64,000 bases of DNA. It comes from Halobacteriovoraceae bacterium (GTDB lineage Bacteria > Bdellovibrionota > Bacteriovoracia > Bacteriovoracales > Bacteriovoracaceae). This document shows, one piece after another, positions 44,689 to 54,340 of the stretch. How positions within the stretch are numbered: position 1 is the first letter of the stretch; every line of letters begins with the position of its first letter. Made by a program: the position numbers and the translations under genes. The notes beneath the pieces are model-generated. The model saw nothing but the letters and a program-made list of their open reading frames with translations. It did not search any database and was not told the origin of the DNA. Where the stretch lies: assembly GCA_002711995.1 (NCBI GenBank), contig PASN01000019.1, forward strand, positions 1 to 64,000, given 5' to 3'.

Positions 44689-47157
44689 TTAACGAGTTCC
44701 TCTCATTAAAAAACCGCCTCGTCTTCTTTGAATTGGGTTCATTTGAGGATTCTGCAAATTTGGTTGCTTGTACTTAGGATCAAGCTTAAAGTCTTTGTTC
44801 GCTTTCACCGTTTTATTCGCCTTGGCCTCACAACCTTTTGGAGTGGTCATAAGCACCATTATCTCTTGGTCTTCTTTGCTGTTTTCAATAAAGACGCTAT
44901 TGTCTTCTTCTAGTCCCAATGCAAGGCCACTAGGCCCTTCATCGCTCTCTTCAACCTTTTCAGGCTCAGCATCAACCATTTCAAGATCACCTAAGATATC
45001 TTCGCTTTCCTCTGTGGTTTCCTCTTCTGGCTCTTTTGACATGTTAAAGAATTGAAGGCCATAAGTTGTGTCATCAAGATCAACTTCTTTACCTTCATCC
45101 ATGGCATTTACAGGCCTAACATAGACTCCACCATCGGTTTGCTCCACGGCCAACTCAATTGAGCAGTCATCACTTTTCTCTTCTGGCTCCTCTGGCCTTT
45201 CATAGGTTCCAGAGCAAGTCACTGGCCGCTCAAATAGCTCGACCACAAAAGTTGCCTGGTCATCAGTGTCTTTTTTAATTTTAAATTTTTTCTTTTCAGG
45301 ATCGACTCCCTCAATGGAAGAGGTTAACTGTGGCCCATCAGCTTTTGTTATTTCAAAACTTCCACTCCAATAATGGCCATCTTCCTCTTTTACCACTTTA
45401 AGACCCTTTACTTCACATTGTGGCATTTCCAATGCTATGGCGCATGATAGTGGCTTTTTAGACCTTGTAGTCGCTGAGTACTCAAGTGGTGTATCACTAA
45501 CTTCACTGATGGATATAAAGTTTTTCTTTTCTTTTTTCACAACATTCAGGCTCCACTTTTCGTTTTCAACATCTTCTGGGGCCAGTCCTTCTGAAAAAGT
45601 CACTTCGATAGGGAAGAGCCCTTCTTTATTTAATTCCCCAGCAGCAAGTTCACAGGAGTACTCCACTTCTTTTACAGGCTTTTCTAGCGTGTTTGATTGG
45701 CACTCAACCTCTTGATAGCTTGCATTCACACTGAACTCAAAAGCGTCGTCGGGAACATTGAAACTATGATTGCCTTGGGTGCCTGAGAGTTCGGATGAAA
45801 ATTTAAAATTAAGAATCGAAGCTCCATCGAGGTTTGGCTGAAAGTCCAACACAATGGCCTTTGTCTTATCTTCATTCCAACCAATGCTCAAATTACAAAC
45901 TGGAGTTGACTTAGGCTTAGGCACTTCTAAGTCCACATGGCAGTAAGATTGAGGACGTCTAGCTTCTATTGCTTTGGTTCTTATTTCGTGAATTTTTAAA
46001 GTCTCGTTTGAGTTGAAGGGATCTGCCACTTTTATATCTCTATTGAGAGAGGTTACACTGTTGGCAATCTTGTCTAAAACATCAAGCTCGTTATTTAAAT
46101 TTACAAGCGCCTTCTCAAGAAAGTTGTCCCAGTTAAAACCGTCGTCCTCTGAAATGACATTACAACTTGAAGCGCTTACCTTTTTCAAAACCTCGCGACT
46201 CTGATTCAAAACACCAACGCAAGTTCTTGTATTGAACATTTTTTGGGCGAACTCTTGATTGATTACATTTTTATTTGAGTTGTAGTCAGCGTCTCTGGCG
46301 CACATGCACATGTTGTACATTCGTTGAAGGTTGTTTAGAAAGTGTTTTCTGTGAGCATCATCGGCAATAGATTTTGAAATCAGAACATCCATCATGTCGT
46401 TGTAGACTTTTGAGGTGCCATTCTCCATCTTAGTTTTCTCGCCAAGGCCTTTTTCTTTTATAAGCTTCACAGCTTGCTGACAGAGGTAGCTTGAATTAAA
46501 CCCTCGTTTGTTTTCATCCCCCGGAACACACAAAGGTTTTCCTTCAGGAGCTCCAAAGATTGTTGGATTGCAGATAATGTCGCCTTTTTTTTCAACTTGG
46601 CATGGACGTTTGCTATGAGGAGAGGGGTGTAGTTGAACAGAAAGACCACCTTGGGTCTTAAAGTCAATCATTACGTATTCGCCTTTTTTGATATTGTCGT
46701 ACGAGTCTTGGTACAGTTCGCTCGAGAGTTGCATCTCCTCCAAGAGTTTCTTATCTTTGACCATTCCAAGTCTGGCCTTTCGTTCGTAGTCTGTTCTGCC
46801 TGATCTTATCTTTTTAGGATTTGAGCAAAGAAGTCTTTGGCGCGAGTTCTTATAGGCAACTGAGAGCCATCCGCCGTACATGCAAGAAGGATTTTCGACT
46901 GCCGAGGCTCCCGCCGCGTACGCATTGAAGCTTTGGATGGCCTTGTCCCACCAGGTGTATTTAGGAGAATGCTTTTTAAGTAGGAGTCTGGATTGATACT
47001 CTGATTCGACAATATAATCCTGAACCATTTCAATCACCTCGATCTTTTTCTCTCGAGGCATCTGAACAAAGTCAGGGTAGCTCACATAGCTTGCTTTTGC
47101 CGCTGAAGCCGCAAAAAAGCATAGAGCTAGAATTGTAAGAGCATTTTTAATTATCAT
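44689..47157 (-). CDS. Large exported protein with Cys-framed Ig-like repeats
   Basis: The 822-residue protein has a signal peptide ending AAKA before SYVSYP. The N-terminal half (to about 390) is helical with scattered Cys and may be enzymatic or structural; no motif is recognised. The second half has about four modules of 80-100 residues, each opened by a Cys-x-(L/I/E) strand (VCNLSIGW, SCELAAGE, QCEVKGLKV, DCSIELAVE) and closed by another Cys, like bacterial Ig-like domains. A basic tail (RRRGGF) ends it. The ATG at 47157 follows CGGAAA; an upstream in-frame start at 47181 is less likely. Confidence 0.75.
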   Translation of the reverse strand: MIIKNALTILALCFFAASAAKASYVSYPDFVQMPREKKIEVIEMVQDYIVESEYQSRLLLKKHSPKYTWWDKAIQSFNAYAAGASAVENPSCMYGGWLSVAYKNSRQRLLCSNPKKIRSGRTDYERKARLGMVKDKKLLEEMQLSSELYQDSYDNIKKGEYVMIDFKTQGGLSVQLHPSPHSKRPCQVEKKGDIICNPTIFGAPEGKPLCVPGDENKRGFNSSYLCQQAVKLIKEKGLGEKTKMENGTSKVYNDMMDVLISKSIADDAHRKHFLNNLQRMYNMCMCARDADYNSNKNVINQEFAQKMFNTRTCVGVLNQSREVLKKVSASSCNVISEDDGFNWDNFLEKALVNLNNELDVLDKIANSVTSLNRDIKVADPFNSNETLKIHEIRTKAIEARRPQSYCHVDLEVPKPKSTPVCNLSIGWNEDKTKAIVLDFQPNLDGASILNFKFSSELSGTQGNHSFNVPDDAFEFSVNASYQEVECQSNTLEKPVKEVEYSCELAAGELNKEGLFPIEVTFSEGLAPEDVENEKWSLNVVKKEKKNFISISEVSDTPLEYSATTRSKKPLSCAIALEMPQCEVKGLKVVKEEDGHYWSGSFEITKADGPQLTSSIEGVDPEKKKFKIKKDTDDQATFVVELFERPVTCSGTYERPEEPEEKSDDCSIELAVEQTDGGVYVRPVNAMDEGKEVDLDDTTYGLQFFNMSKEPEEETTEESEDILGDLEMVDAEPEKVEESDEGPSGLALGLEEDNSVFIENSKEDQEIMVLMTTPKGCEAKANKTVKANKDFKLDPKYKQPNLQNPQMNPIQRRRGGFLMRGTR

Positions 47158-47358
47158 CAATTTCCGTTTCGGTAGGTTCACATCAATAGTTTAGCTTCTT
47201 GGACGGGCTTAAAAATATTTAATTGTAAAATCGGCTATTTACGTCAGGTATGGTTAGTAAGTGTGCCAATTTAAAAAGGCGACAATTCACATAGGTTAAT
47301 TTACTTAGAGGGCAAAGTTGATTACTATGTGGCTGATATATAGTCGAAAAGGATTGAT

Positions 47359-48207
47359 ATGGGTTGGTTTAATAGTGTTAAAAATCCCAAGCTTAAAAAT
47401 GTAAAAAGGCAGGGATCGAGCACTCCAGCAGGCATTTGGAAGAAATGCAATGGGTGTTCAGAAATATTGCAAACAGATAAATTAGAGAAGAACTGGAATG
47501 TATGCCCATTCTGTGGACATCACTACAGAATGGAAGCTGAAAAGAGAATTGAGCTCTTAATGGATGAGGGAAGCTTCGAGGAGTTTGGCACAGAGCTAGA
47601 AACTCAAAACCCTCTTCAATTTAGCGATAAAGTTAGCTACGAAGATCGCTTGGCCAAGGCATATAAAAACACCGATAAAAAAGATGGAACAGTTTGTGGC
47701 GTTGGCAAGGTCAATGGCAAAGAGACTGTGATTGCTTGCATGGATTTCAGGTTCATGGGCGGCTCCATGGGGGTTGTTACTGGAGAGAAGATTGCTTTGG
47801 CAATGGATGAGGGACTAAAAAGAAAAGCTCCCGTTATTGTGGTCAGCTGCTCCGGCGGCGCTAGAATGCAAGAGGGGATACTGTCACTTATGCAGATGGC
47901 CAAGACCTCAGCATCTAGAAAACGCTTAAAAGAAAATGGAATTCCCTATATTTCGATACTTACAGATCCAACCACCGGCGGATGTGCTGCAAGCTTCTCT
48001 ATGCTTGGAGACATTAATATTGCTGAACCGAAGGCCTTGATTGGATTTGCCGGACCTAGAGTTATTGAGCAGTCAATTCGACAAACCCTTCCTGAGGGAT
48101 TTCAAAGGTCCGAGTTTCTTTTGGAGCACGGATTTATTGATCGAATCGTAGATAGAAAGGACATGAAGAAGGAAGTATCTTTCTTTGTTGATATGTTCTC
48201 CAAATGA
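47359..48207 (+). CDS. accD: Acetyl-CoA carboxylase carboxyltransferase subunit beta
   Basis: AccD with AccA transfers carboxyl from biotin to acetyl-CoA, making malonyl-CoA for fatty acid synthesis. The zinc finger has Cys30, Cys33, Cys49 and Cys52. The crotonase core has DFRFMGGSMGVVTGEKI, VSCSGGARMQEG and LTDPTTGGCAASFSMLGD. Length 282 is normal. Its TGA overlaps the folC start (ATGA), so translation of the two is coupled. Confidence 0.97.
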   Translation: MGWFNSVKNPKLKNVKRQGSSTPAGIWKKCNGCSEILQTDKLEKNWNVCPFCGHHYRMEAEKRIELLMDEGSFEEFGTELETQNPLQFSDKVSYEDRLAKAYKNTDKKDGTVCGVGKVNGKETVIACMDFRFMGGSMGVVTGEKIALAMDEGLKRKAPVIVVSCSGGARMQEGILSLMQMAKTSASRKRLKENGIPYISILTDPTTGGCAASFSMLGDINIAEPKALIGFAGPRVIEQSIRQTLPEGFQRSEFLLEHGFIDRIVDRKDMKKEVSFFVDMFSK

Positions 48208-49361
48208 ATCTTGAAAAGTGGCTTGAAACCAATATTGGTTATGAAGCTTTCACACCTGGCCTTGAAAGAATATCCAAGGCCATGGACCTTTTTGATCTAA
48301 ACCTATCTCAAAAAAGAATTATCTCCATTGCTGGCACTAATGGCAAAGGTCAAACAAGTCGAGCTATTTACAAACGTCTTTGTGAAGAAACAAATTGTGC
48401 CCTATGGACCTCTCCTCATTTGATCTCTTTGTCTGAAAGATATTCTAAGAATGGCCGCCTGGTTGAAGGCAGAGTTTTGGAGAAGGTTTGCCTTAGCGCC
48501 CATCAGGTTCTGAAAGACGCCAAGATGGAAGTTAGCTATTTTGAATTTCTCTTTCTTGTGTTTTTAATATGGGCAAAGGACTGTGATGTTTTAGTGCTGG
48601 AAGTTGGCCTTGGTGGACGCATGGATGCTGTGAATGCTGTTGATGCCGATATCTCTCTTATTACTTCCATTTCAAGAGATCATCAGGAGTATTTAGGAAA
48701 CAGGTATGAGCTAATTCTTAAAGAAAAATTTGGAATTGCTAGAAAAGACAAAACCCTTATTACAAACTTCGAACTCTCATACTTAAGACGCATTACTGCC
48801 GAACTTTCCAAGGACCTGGGATGCAACTGGGTTGACCTCTTTGAAGAGAAAGTGTGTGACAAATCAATGAACTTTTCCGAAAGAAATCTTCTCTTGGCAA
48901 AAGTATGTGTGGAAAAAGTTTTAAAAAGACCTTTGGAAAAAGATCTTGTTGGCTCACCACTGATAGAGTTTGAGCTTTATGGAACGCAGTGTCACGGACT
49001 CACGTCACATAACACGGATGGAGTGAGAAAAGGTGTTCAATTCTTAAAACATGACAAGTATACTAGTAATTACGAACTAGTTCTTATGTCCTTTTCCGAC
49101 CGACGGCCTGAAGACGCCAAGGCCATGCTTGATTCAATAATTGCATGGCGGGGTGGAAGAGAAAATATTGTGTTATGCGCCTTTAAACATCCAAAGGCGA
49201 TGCGCCAAGACTTGGTTGAGTCGCTGGCGAAAAAAGCTCGAGTTAAATTTGTTAATGACGCTGTTGAATTTTTTAAAGAATCCCCTCAAGAGAAAGCTCT
49301 TGTGCTTGGCTCCAATTATTTTATTGGCCAGCTTCTCCAATGCTCAAGCTCAAGAAGATAA
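48204..49361 (+). CDS. folC: Folylpolyglutamate/dihydrofolate synthase
   Basis: FolC ligates glutamate to folates (and makes dihydrofolate from dihydropteroate in bifunctional forms). The P-loop SIAGTNGKGQTSRA lies at about 41-54, with ALWTSPHLISLSERYSKNGR and VLEVGLGGRMDAVNA as further family motifs, and SRDHQEYLG. The 385 residues are a little shorter than E. coli FolC (422). Its last 107 bases encode, in another frame, the start and signal peptide of LptD. The accD-folC order is common. Confidence 0.92.
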   Translation: MNLEKWLETNIGYEAFTPGLERISKAMDLFDLNLSQKRIISIAGTNGKGQTSRAIYKRLCEETNCALWTSPHLISLSERYSKNGRLVEGRVLEKVCLSAHQVLKDAKMEVSYFEFLFLVFLIWAKDCDVLVLEVGLGGRMDAVNAVDADISLITSISRDHQEYLGNRYELILKEKFGIARKDKTLITNFELSYLRRITAELSKDLGCNWVDLFEEKVCDKSMNFSERNLLLAKVCVEKVLKRPLEKDLVGSPLIEFELYGTQCHGLTSHNTDGVRKGVQFLKHDKYTSNYELVLMSFSDRRPEDAKAMLDSIIAWRGGRENIVLCAFKHPKAMRQDLVESLAKKARVKFVNDAVEFFKESPQEKALVLGSNYFIGQLLQCSSSRR

Positions 49362-51699
49362 AAATCTACAACTAAAACTTGGAGACGCTGTCTCTGTTTA
49401 CTCTGAAAAAGCATACCGAAAAGATGGCGGAGTATTTGAGGCAGTTGGAAACGTTGTTATTCTTTCTGGTAAAGAAACCCTATACGGTGAAAGAGCTTCC
49501 TTGAATATGGGCACAGGTCATGTGCTAATGGAGGGTAATGTTCGTTTCATTAGCCAAGACATAACAATATATGGCTCTAGAATTGAGTTCAACTCCGCAA
49601 CGGGTGAGCTATCAATGAACAATGCCAGAATCATAACTGGCCAATTCAACATCGTGGCAGAGGCCTTGGTGAAAAAAGGGCAGGATCTTTATTTAGCGGA
49701 AAAGGCCGAGTTTACAACCTGTAAGGACTGTACCGAGTCGTGGTCGATCTATGGCGAAGAGATCGAAATCGAATTAAAACAATACGTTAAAATTACTCAT
49801 GCCCTTACAAAGGTTAAAGGCATTCACATTCTATATCTACCGTTCATCGCTCTGCCGATAAAAACTAAAAGAGAGTCTGGACTTTTATTTCCTACAATAT
49901 CAACCAGACCTCAAGAGGGTGTTGCTCTACAACAGCCTTTTTATTGGGCCATAGATGATAGTAAAGATTTAACTTTCACACCTTCTTTCTGGGGCAATAG
50001 AGGTGTGGGCGCTGACCTCGAATATAGGCAAGTCTTCGCGCAAGAAAATTGGCTTGAATACAACCATAGATTATTAGAGGATAAAATTTATCTGCCAGGC
50101 AAAACTGATAGAGATGTAAGTGAGAGATCCTACTTTAGACACTTTTATGAGTTTGAGGCGCACCAACAATGGACCAACAACCTTTCCTCTCACATAATTG
50201 CGACAGGCACCAAAGACCTGGACTTCTTTAGAGACTTTCCAAACTACACAGATGACTATCTTTTGGAGAGCTCCACTGGGGCCAACGCATTCCTAGAAAA
50301 CAGATTTATGAATGCAAACATTGGGGTGGAGGCGCAGTATAGAAGAAATCTCTTCGTTTCCGATCCCACTATGTTTGATAAGTCATATGTTCAGACTCTA
50401 CCGTCTGTTTATTTTAATATCATGCCTCAAAACCTTTTTCACAGTGACAAATTGTTTTTGCAAAACATATCTGTAGGCCTTGACTCTGACTACACTGTGT
50501 TTAGTCAAAGAGATGAGCAGGAGAGTGAATTCTTAAGAAATGCCGCTCGTTTTAGCGCAACACCATACCTTCATTGGCACTTTTTCAACTATGGGCCAGT
50601 GAGTATGAGCTCAAAGTATTCCCAAAGCTTTCAAGAATACGACTTTAAAGATGACGATGAGAAGTACTTTCAAAAAACTGCTGGCTTTTTAAAGACGGAA
50701 CTTAGCTTTACCATGGACAAGATTTTTGGTCTGGCCTATGAGGAAAAGCTTTCAGTGAAAGAGCTCGAGAAAGACGAGCTTAAAAAAGTGTTTCCTGAGA
50801 AGAAAGAAAAGGTTAGCCCTGATCTTGTGGGAGCAATTCCTGATTTTGAGGAGTCGCTAACAGAAGACAGTGTCTTAGTGGTTAAAAATAGTTTTAGACA
50901 TTCACAAGAGTTTAAATTTATTCATCACCTAATCACAAACTCCAAAGAGCAGGGCAATCAAAGATTTCTCAATCAAATTCAAGCTCCAGAGGGATGGTTT
51001 GACTACGAAGATGCTATTCTTGAAGATCAAGCAGAGCTTGGCTCCAATCTTACAAGGACCATTATCCCTCGGAAAAACACTCTTGAATTTCAATGGAATA
51101 ATTTGTTGATCAGAAAGTCGCCAAAAAGCGCCAACTACTTTCAGGATCAAAGATATTTAAGAGATAATTTTACTTATTCTAGAGTGGGCTTTTTCAATCT
51201 ATCGCAAGGCTTTTTGCTTGATGATGAAGAAGAAAAAACAACTTTCAATGATAGACTTACGAGATTATTTGTACACACTGGCTACACGGCACCTCTATGG
51301 AGACTAGACTTTAAAGAGTATTACTTTCATCAATCCAGTGATCAGATCACCAACTTAAGCTTTCAAAGACGTTTTGGCATCTTCAATCTCTTGGGTGCTT
51401 ATTCGGCAAACACTCTACCTGGTTCGGACCTTAGAACTCTTAAACTTGGTGGACAAGTAAGGCCTGTGGACACGCTAGGTTTTTCTGCTCTTAGGGAAAC
51501 CGATCTGGACGCCAGTGAGAACATTAGAACTATTTATCAAGCGGATTTTATGCCAAATAATAACTGCTGGATCTTTAACTTAAACTATAGAAAGACTGTT
51601 GTTGATGAGCGCTACTCCGTGAACTTCGTCTTTAACCTAGGCAATCGAGAGTTTGAAACTTACCGTTCAGACTTTTTTAGTTTTAATAGGCTGCAGTGA
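49255..51699 (+). CDS. lptD: LPS assembly outer-membrane protein LptD
   Basis: LptD is the outer-membrane barrel that, with LptE, places lipopolysaccharide in the outer leaflet. After the signal peptide (KNPLKRK, a hydrophobic core, then NAQA) comes an OstA/LptA-like beta-jellyroll (AVGNVVILSGKETLYGERASL, in two parts, and VLMEGNVRF). The long C-terminal barrel follows, with the LptD pair TCKDCTESW and LYLPFIALPIKTKRESGLLFP. The start at 49255 lies 107 bases inside folC. The frame is open further upstream, but only this ATG gives a sensible signal sequence. Length 814. No LptE gene is seen nearby. Confidence 0.92.
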   Translation: MTLLNFLKNPLKRKLLCLAPIILLASFSNAQAQEDKNLQLKLGDAVSVYSEKAYRKDGGVFEAVGNVVILSGKETLYGERASLNMGTGHVLMEGNVRFISQDITIYGSRIEFNSATGELSMNNARIITGQFNIVAEALVKKGQDLYLAEKAEFTTCKDCTESWSIYGEEIEIELKQYVKITHALTKVKGIHILYLPFIALPIKTKRESGLLFPTISTRPQEGVALQQPFYWAIDDSKDLTFTPSFWGNRGVGADLEYRQVFAQENWLEYNHRLLEDKIYLPGKTDRDVSERSYFRHFYEFEAHQQWTNNLSSHIIATGTKDLDFFRDFPNYTDDYLLESSTGANAFLENRFMNANIGVEAQYRRNLFVSDPTMFDKSYVQTLPSVYFNIMPQNLFHSDKLFLQNISVGLDSDYTVFSQRDEQESEFLRNAARFSATPYLHWHFFNYGPVSMSSKYSQSFQEYDFKDDDEKYFQKTAGFLKTELSFTMDKIFGLAYEEKLSVKELEKDELKKVFPEKKEKVSPDLVGAIPDFEESLTEDSVLVVKNSFRHSQEFKFIHHLITNSKEQGNQRFLNQIQAPEGWFDYEDAILEDQAELGSNLTRTIIPRKNTLEFQWNNLLIRKSPKSANYFQDQRYLRDNFTYSRVGFFNLSQGFLLDDEEEKTTFNDRLTRLFVHTGYTAPLWRLDFKEYYFHQSSDQITNLSFQRRFGIFNLLGAYSANTLPGSDLRTLKLGGQVRPVDTLGFSALRETDLDASENIRTIYQADFMPNNNCWIFNLNYRKTVVDERYSVNFVFNLGNREFETYRSDFFSFNRLQ

Positions 51700-52289
51700 T
51701 GGTTTACATCTGCGACTTCGACGATAGCTTTACCTACAATATTTATAGTGAAATTTCTTTATCAGGCCTTAAGGCCACGGTGATAAGTAAAAATTCGATA
51801 AAAGAGTTTCTGGAAACCAATATCAATACCAAAGGGAAACTTGCCATAGTGCTTGGGCCTGGGCCATTTCATCCAGATGACTACCCGGAGATCGTCACGG
51901 CGGTTAAAAAAATCCTGACTAGAAAGGATCTCTTTCTCATGGGGATTTGTCTAGGACATCAATTGATAGCTCGAGCTTTAGGTTATGAAGTCGACAGATC
52001 TATTAACCCAAAGCACGGTGAGGTTGAAAAGATTGGACTAGATATTAAGGCCAGAAAATTATTAGGGACCTCAGAGAGTCAGGTTTTTGTTCAAAGGTAT
52101 AATTCACTAGGTGTGAAGGCTAAAGACAAAGAGTTTTTGAAAAGTAATGATATTGATGCCTTTGTAAATAATAAAGAAATCTTTATGCTTTCAGGTAAAG
52201 GTTTAATATCTTATCAGTTCCATCCCGAATCTGTGGGAACATCTTTCCGATCACGCTTTTTCAGGCCTCTTAAAACATTCTTGTTATAA
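51699..52289 (+). CDS. pabA: Glutamine amidotransferase of aminodeoxychorismate/anthranilate synthase
   Basis: A class I glutamine amidotransferase that supplies ammonia to a chorismate-using partner. FDDSFTYNIYSE, GPGPFHPDDYP, the nucleophile Cys84 in GICLGHQ and the His-Glu of YQFHPES are present. The length (196) fits PabA/TrpG. The upstream folC suggests folate rather than tryptophan synthesis, hence pabA. The partner subunit is not in the window. ATG overlaps the lptD stop (TGATG). Confidence 0.85.
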   Translation: MVYICDFDDSFTYNIYSEISLSGLKATVISKNSIKEFLETNINTKGKLAIVLGPGPFHPDDYPEIVTAVKKILTRKDLFLMGICLGHQLIARALGYEVDRSINPKHGEVEKIGLDIKARKLLGTSESQVFVQRYNSLGVKAKDKEFLKSNDIDAFVNNKEIFMLSGKGLISYQFHPESVGTSFRSRFFRPLKTFLL

Positions 52290-52298
52290 TATGTACCC

Positions 52299-52958
52299 AT
52301 GAGATTCAAAGTTCGCGGCATTTATGACATCGAATTTTTTCTCTATCTAAAAAGGATAGGGGTAAAGAACTTCGCCTTTGACTTAAGGCCAACAAGTTTT
52401 AATTTTACGCCAATGTACAAAATCATTGAAATGCTAAAGGCAACAAACGGAGACAATGACACTTATTCATTTATCTTCGATGGTGAAAAAGATTTTGTGA
52501 TTGAGCAGCTTATAAGCTCTGCAAAAAAAGAGGGGCTGTTGAATAGTGGCAATTGTTTTTTGGAGCTTGGCGAGCTTAAAGAGTTGAGCAATTGTTCAAA
52601 GTTTGGGCTGCCTATTATTTGGCGCTTTAATGAGACGATGGACTATAGAAAAATACCAAATGAGCCCAATCTTCATGGTGTGTCTTTTACTTATAAATAC
52701 TTTGAAAAGCTACAAGAATCGAATCAGCTCTACACTTTCTTAAAAGAAATCTTAGATTTAAAAAGGGACGACCAGTTCATTGATCTTCGACTTGATTGGA
52801 GCGATCACCTAAGTGAGAGTGTTTTAGATTTTCTACCTGCCAACACCTACGGCTTTGAAATCAATCAACAAGTGGAAAAGTCTTACAGACATATAGATAT
52901 GAATCTTGTAAGTTCACACCTTGAACACGCTAAAAGAATTTTAAATTTGGAAAGCTAA
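52299..52958 (+). CDS. Unknown protein, possibly a (beta/alpha) barrel
   Basis: I do not recognise this 219-residue cytoplasmic protein. Its N-terminus, FKVRGIYDIEFFLYLKRIGV then KNFAFDLRP, is reminiscent of phosphoribosylanthranilate isomerase (a motif after the first strand, then a Gly-Val-Lys turn and a strand). However the TrpF catalytic Cys and other motifs are not obvious. It lies between pabA and surE and shares one base with surE (TAATG), so it is translated in the same operon. A chorismate-related job is only a guess. Confidence 0.6.
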   Translation: MRFKVRGIYDIEFFLYLKRIGVKNFAFDLRPTSFNFTPMYKIIEMLKATNGDNDTYSFIFDGEKDFVIEQLISSAKKEGLLNSGNCFLELGELKELSNCSKFGLPIIWRFNETMDYRKIPNEPNLHGVSFTYKYFEKLQESNQLYTFLKEILDLKRDDQFIDLRLDWSDHLSESVLDFLPANTYGFEINQQVEKSYRHIDMNLVSSHLEHAKRILNLES

Positions 52959-53719
52959 TGAAAATCCTAACATCCAACGATGACGGCGTACGCGCCAAAG
53001 GCAATATCATTTTAAGAGAAACTCTGGCCAAGGACTGCGAAGTTGTAACCATCGCGCCTAATAGAGAAAGAAGCAGCTGTGGACACGGCATTACTCTTGG
53101 CGAGCCGATTCGACTCAACAAATTGGAAGAAAACATTTACTCTTGCTCCGGTTTTCCCGCAGACTGCATTCTTGTAGGGCTTGGGCATTTGTTAAAAGAT
53201 TCCAGGCCTGATCTTGTTGTTTCAGGAATCAATGTAGGCGCAAACTTAGGGCAGGATCGCTTTTATTCAGGAACCGTCGCAGCTGCAAGAGAAGCGGCTT
53301 TTAGAGGTGTGCCTGCTATTGCCGCAAGTCTTGTAATTAAAAACTTCAAGGATGAGCAGCACTTTGATGTTGCTGCCAATTATATCAATAAGTTAGTTTC
53401 CAAAGGAATTCATAAGCACATCCCTGAGATGTCTGTACTCAATATAAACGTTCCAAACCTTCCCCAGAATCTTATAAAAGGTGTCAAGATTTCGACTTCA
53501 GGTTATCAAATTTATTCCGAAGAGGTAGTTGAAAGGCAAGACATCAGGGGCAAGGCCTATTACTGGGTGGGCGGCATTTATAAAGGCCACCAGGATATTC
53601 CAGGCTCCGATTGTAATAATGTGGCCGACGGTTATATTTCAGTTCAGCTTCAAAATCTTTGGGGAAGAGATGTTGAAGTGTCTGAAGTGATAGACGGCCT
53701 AAAGTCTTGCGTAGAGTAA
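52958..53719 (+). CDS. surE: 5'/3'-nucleotidase SurE
   Basis: SurE dephosphorylates nucleoside monophosphates and is linked to stationary-phase survival. ILTSNDDGVRAKG holds the metal-binding Asp8-Asp9. APNRERSSCGHGITLGEP, CSGFPADCILVGL, VSGINVGANLGQDRFYSGTV and AREAAFRGVPAIAAS follow. Length 253 is normal. A gene for an M23 peptidase lipoprotein follows, reminiscent of surE-pcm-nlpD in Proteobacteria. Confidence 0.96.
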   Translation: MKILTSNDDGVRAKGNIILRETLAKDCEVVTIAPNRERSSCGHGITLGEPIRLNKLEENIYSCSGFPADCILVGLGHLLKDSRPDLVVSGINVGANLGQDRFYSGTVAAAREAAFRGVPAIAASLVIKNFKDEQHFDVAANYINKLVSKGIHKHIPEMSVLNINVPNLPQNLIKGVKISTSGYQIYSEEVVERQDIRGKAYYWVGGIYKGHQDIPGSDCNNVADGYISVQLQNLWGRDVEVSEVIDGLKSCVE

Positions 53720-53758
53720 TTGACACGCTGCATTGTTGGCGTGTAACAAAGCAGCGAG

Positions 53759-54340
53759 ATGAACTTGAGACTTACAATTATCACTTTGAGTATTTTATTC
53801 ATTACATCCTGCGCCATGAAAAGCGGCAGGTACGTCAATAAGAATGGCAAATGGGTGTTTCAACCCACAAATACAGGGTTTATGCAGTTTCTAGACAATC
53901 CCGGACGTGATTCTGGTTTTGACTACAGAGACACAGGCAGATTCATATGGCCTGTTCCTTCGGCCAAGAGGATCTCTTCGTATTATGGGATGAGAAGAGG
54001 CAGACACCACGATGGAATTGATATTCCGGCCAGAAGCGGTTCTCATATTTTAGCCGCTGACAGAGGCAAGGTTATATTCTCTGGGCGAATGAGGGGATAC
54101 GGAAGAGTTGTCGTTATTAAACATGATGGTGGCTACCATACAGTTTACGCCCATAATAAGCAGAATTACGTGCGTAAAGGGCAAAAGGTTGGACAAGGCG
54201 AGGTCATCGCCCAAGTAGGCTCAAGCGGTAGATCAAGCGGTCCGCACGTTCACTTTGAGATTAGAAAAAACAATAAGGTTCGCGACACTGCCAACTACTT
54301 GCGCAGGGTGCAAAAGATGCGCTTGGCACACAAGCACTAA
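53759..54340 (+). CDS. M23 (LytM) peptidase-domain lipoprotein
   Basis: The 193-residue lipoprotein (lipid Cys18 in FITSC) has a LytM domain that cuts, or helps others cut, peptidoglycan peptides. Zinc ligands appear intact: His and Asp in RHHDGIDIP and the HVHFE motif near residue 170, with a His in YHTVYAHN. It lacks the LysM domain of NlpD. Position after surE is as in the nlpD neighbourhood, so a role in cell-wall hydrolysis at division is plausible. Its stop overlaps the convergent exonuclease stop by four bases. Confidence 0.88.
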   Translation: MNLRLTIITLSILFITSCAMKSGRYVNKNGKWVFQPTNTGFMQFLDNPGRDSGFDYRDTGRFIWPVPSAKRISSYYGMRRGRHHDGIDIPARSGSHILAADRGKVIFSGRMRGYGRVVVIKHDGGYHTVYAHNKQNYVRKGQKVGQGEVIAQVGSSGRSSGPHVHFEIRKNNKVRDTANYLRRVQKMRLAHKH

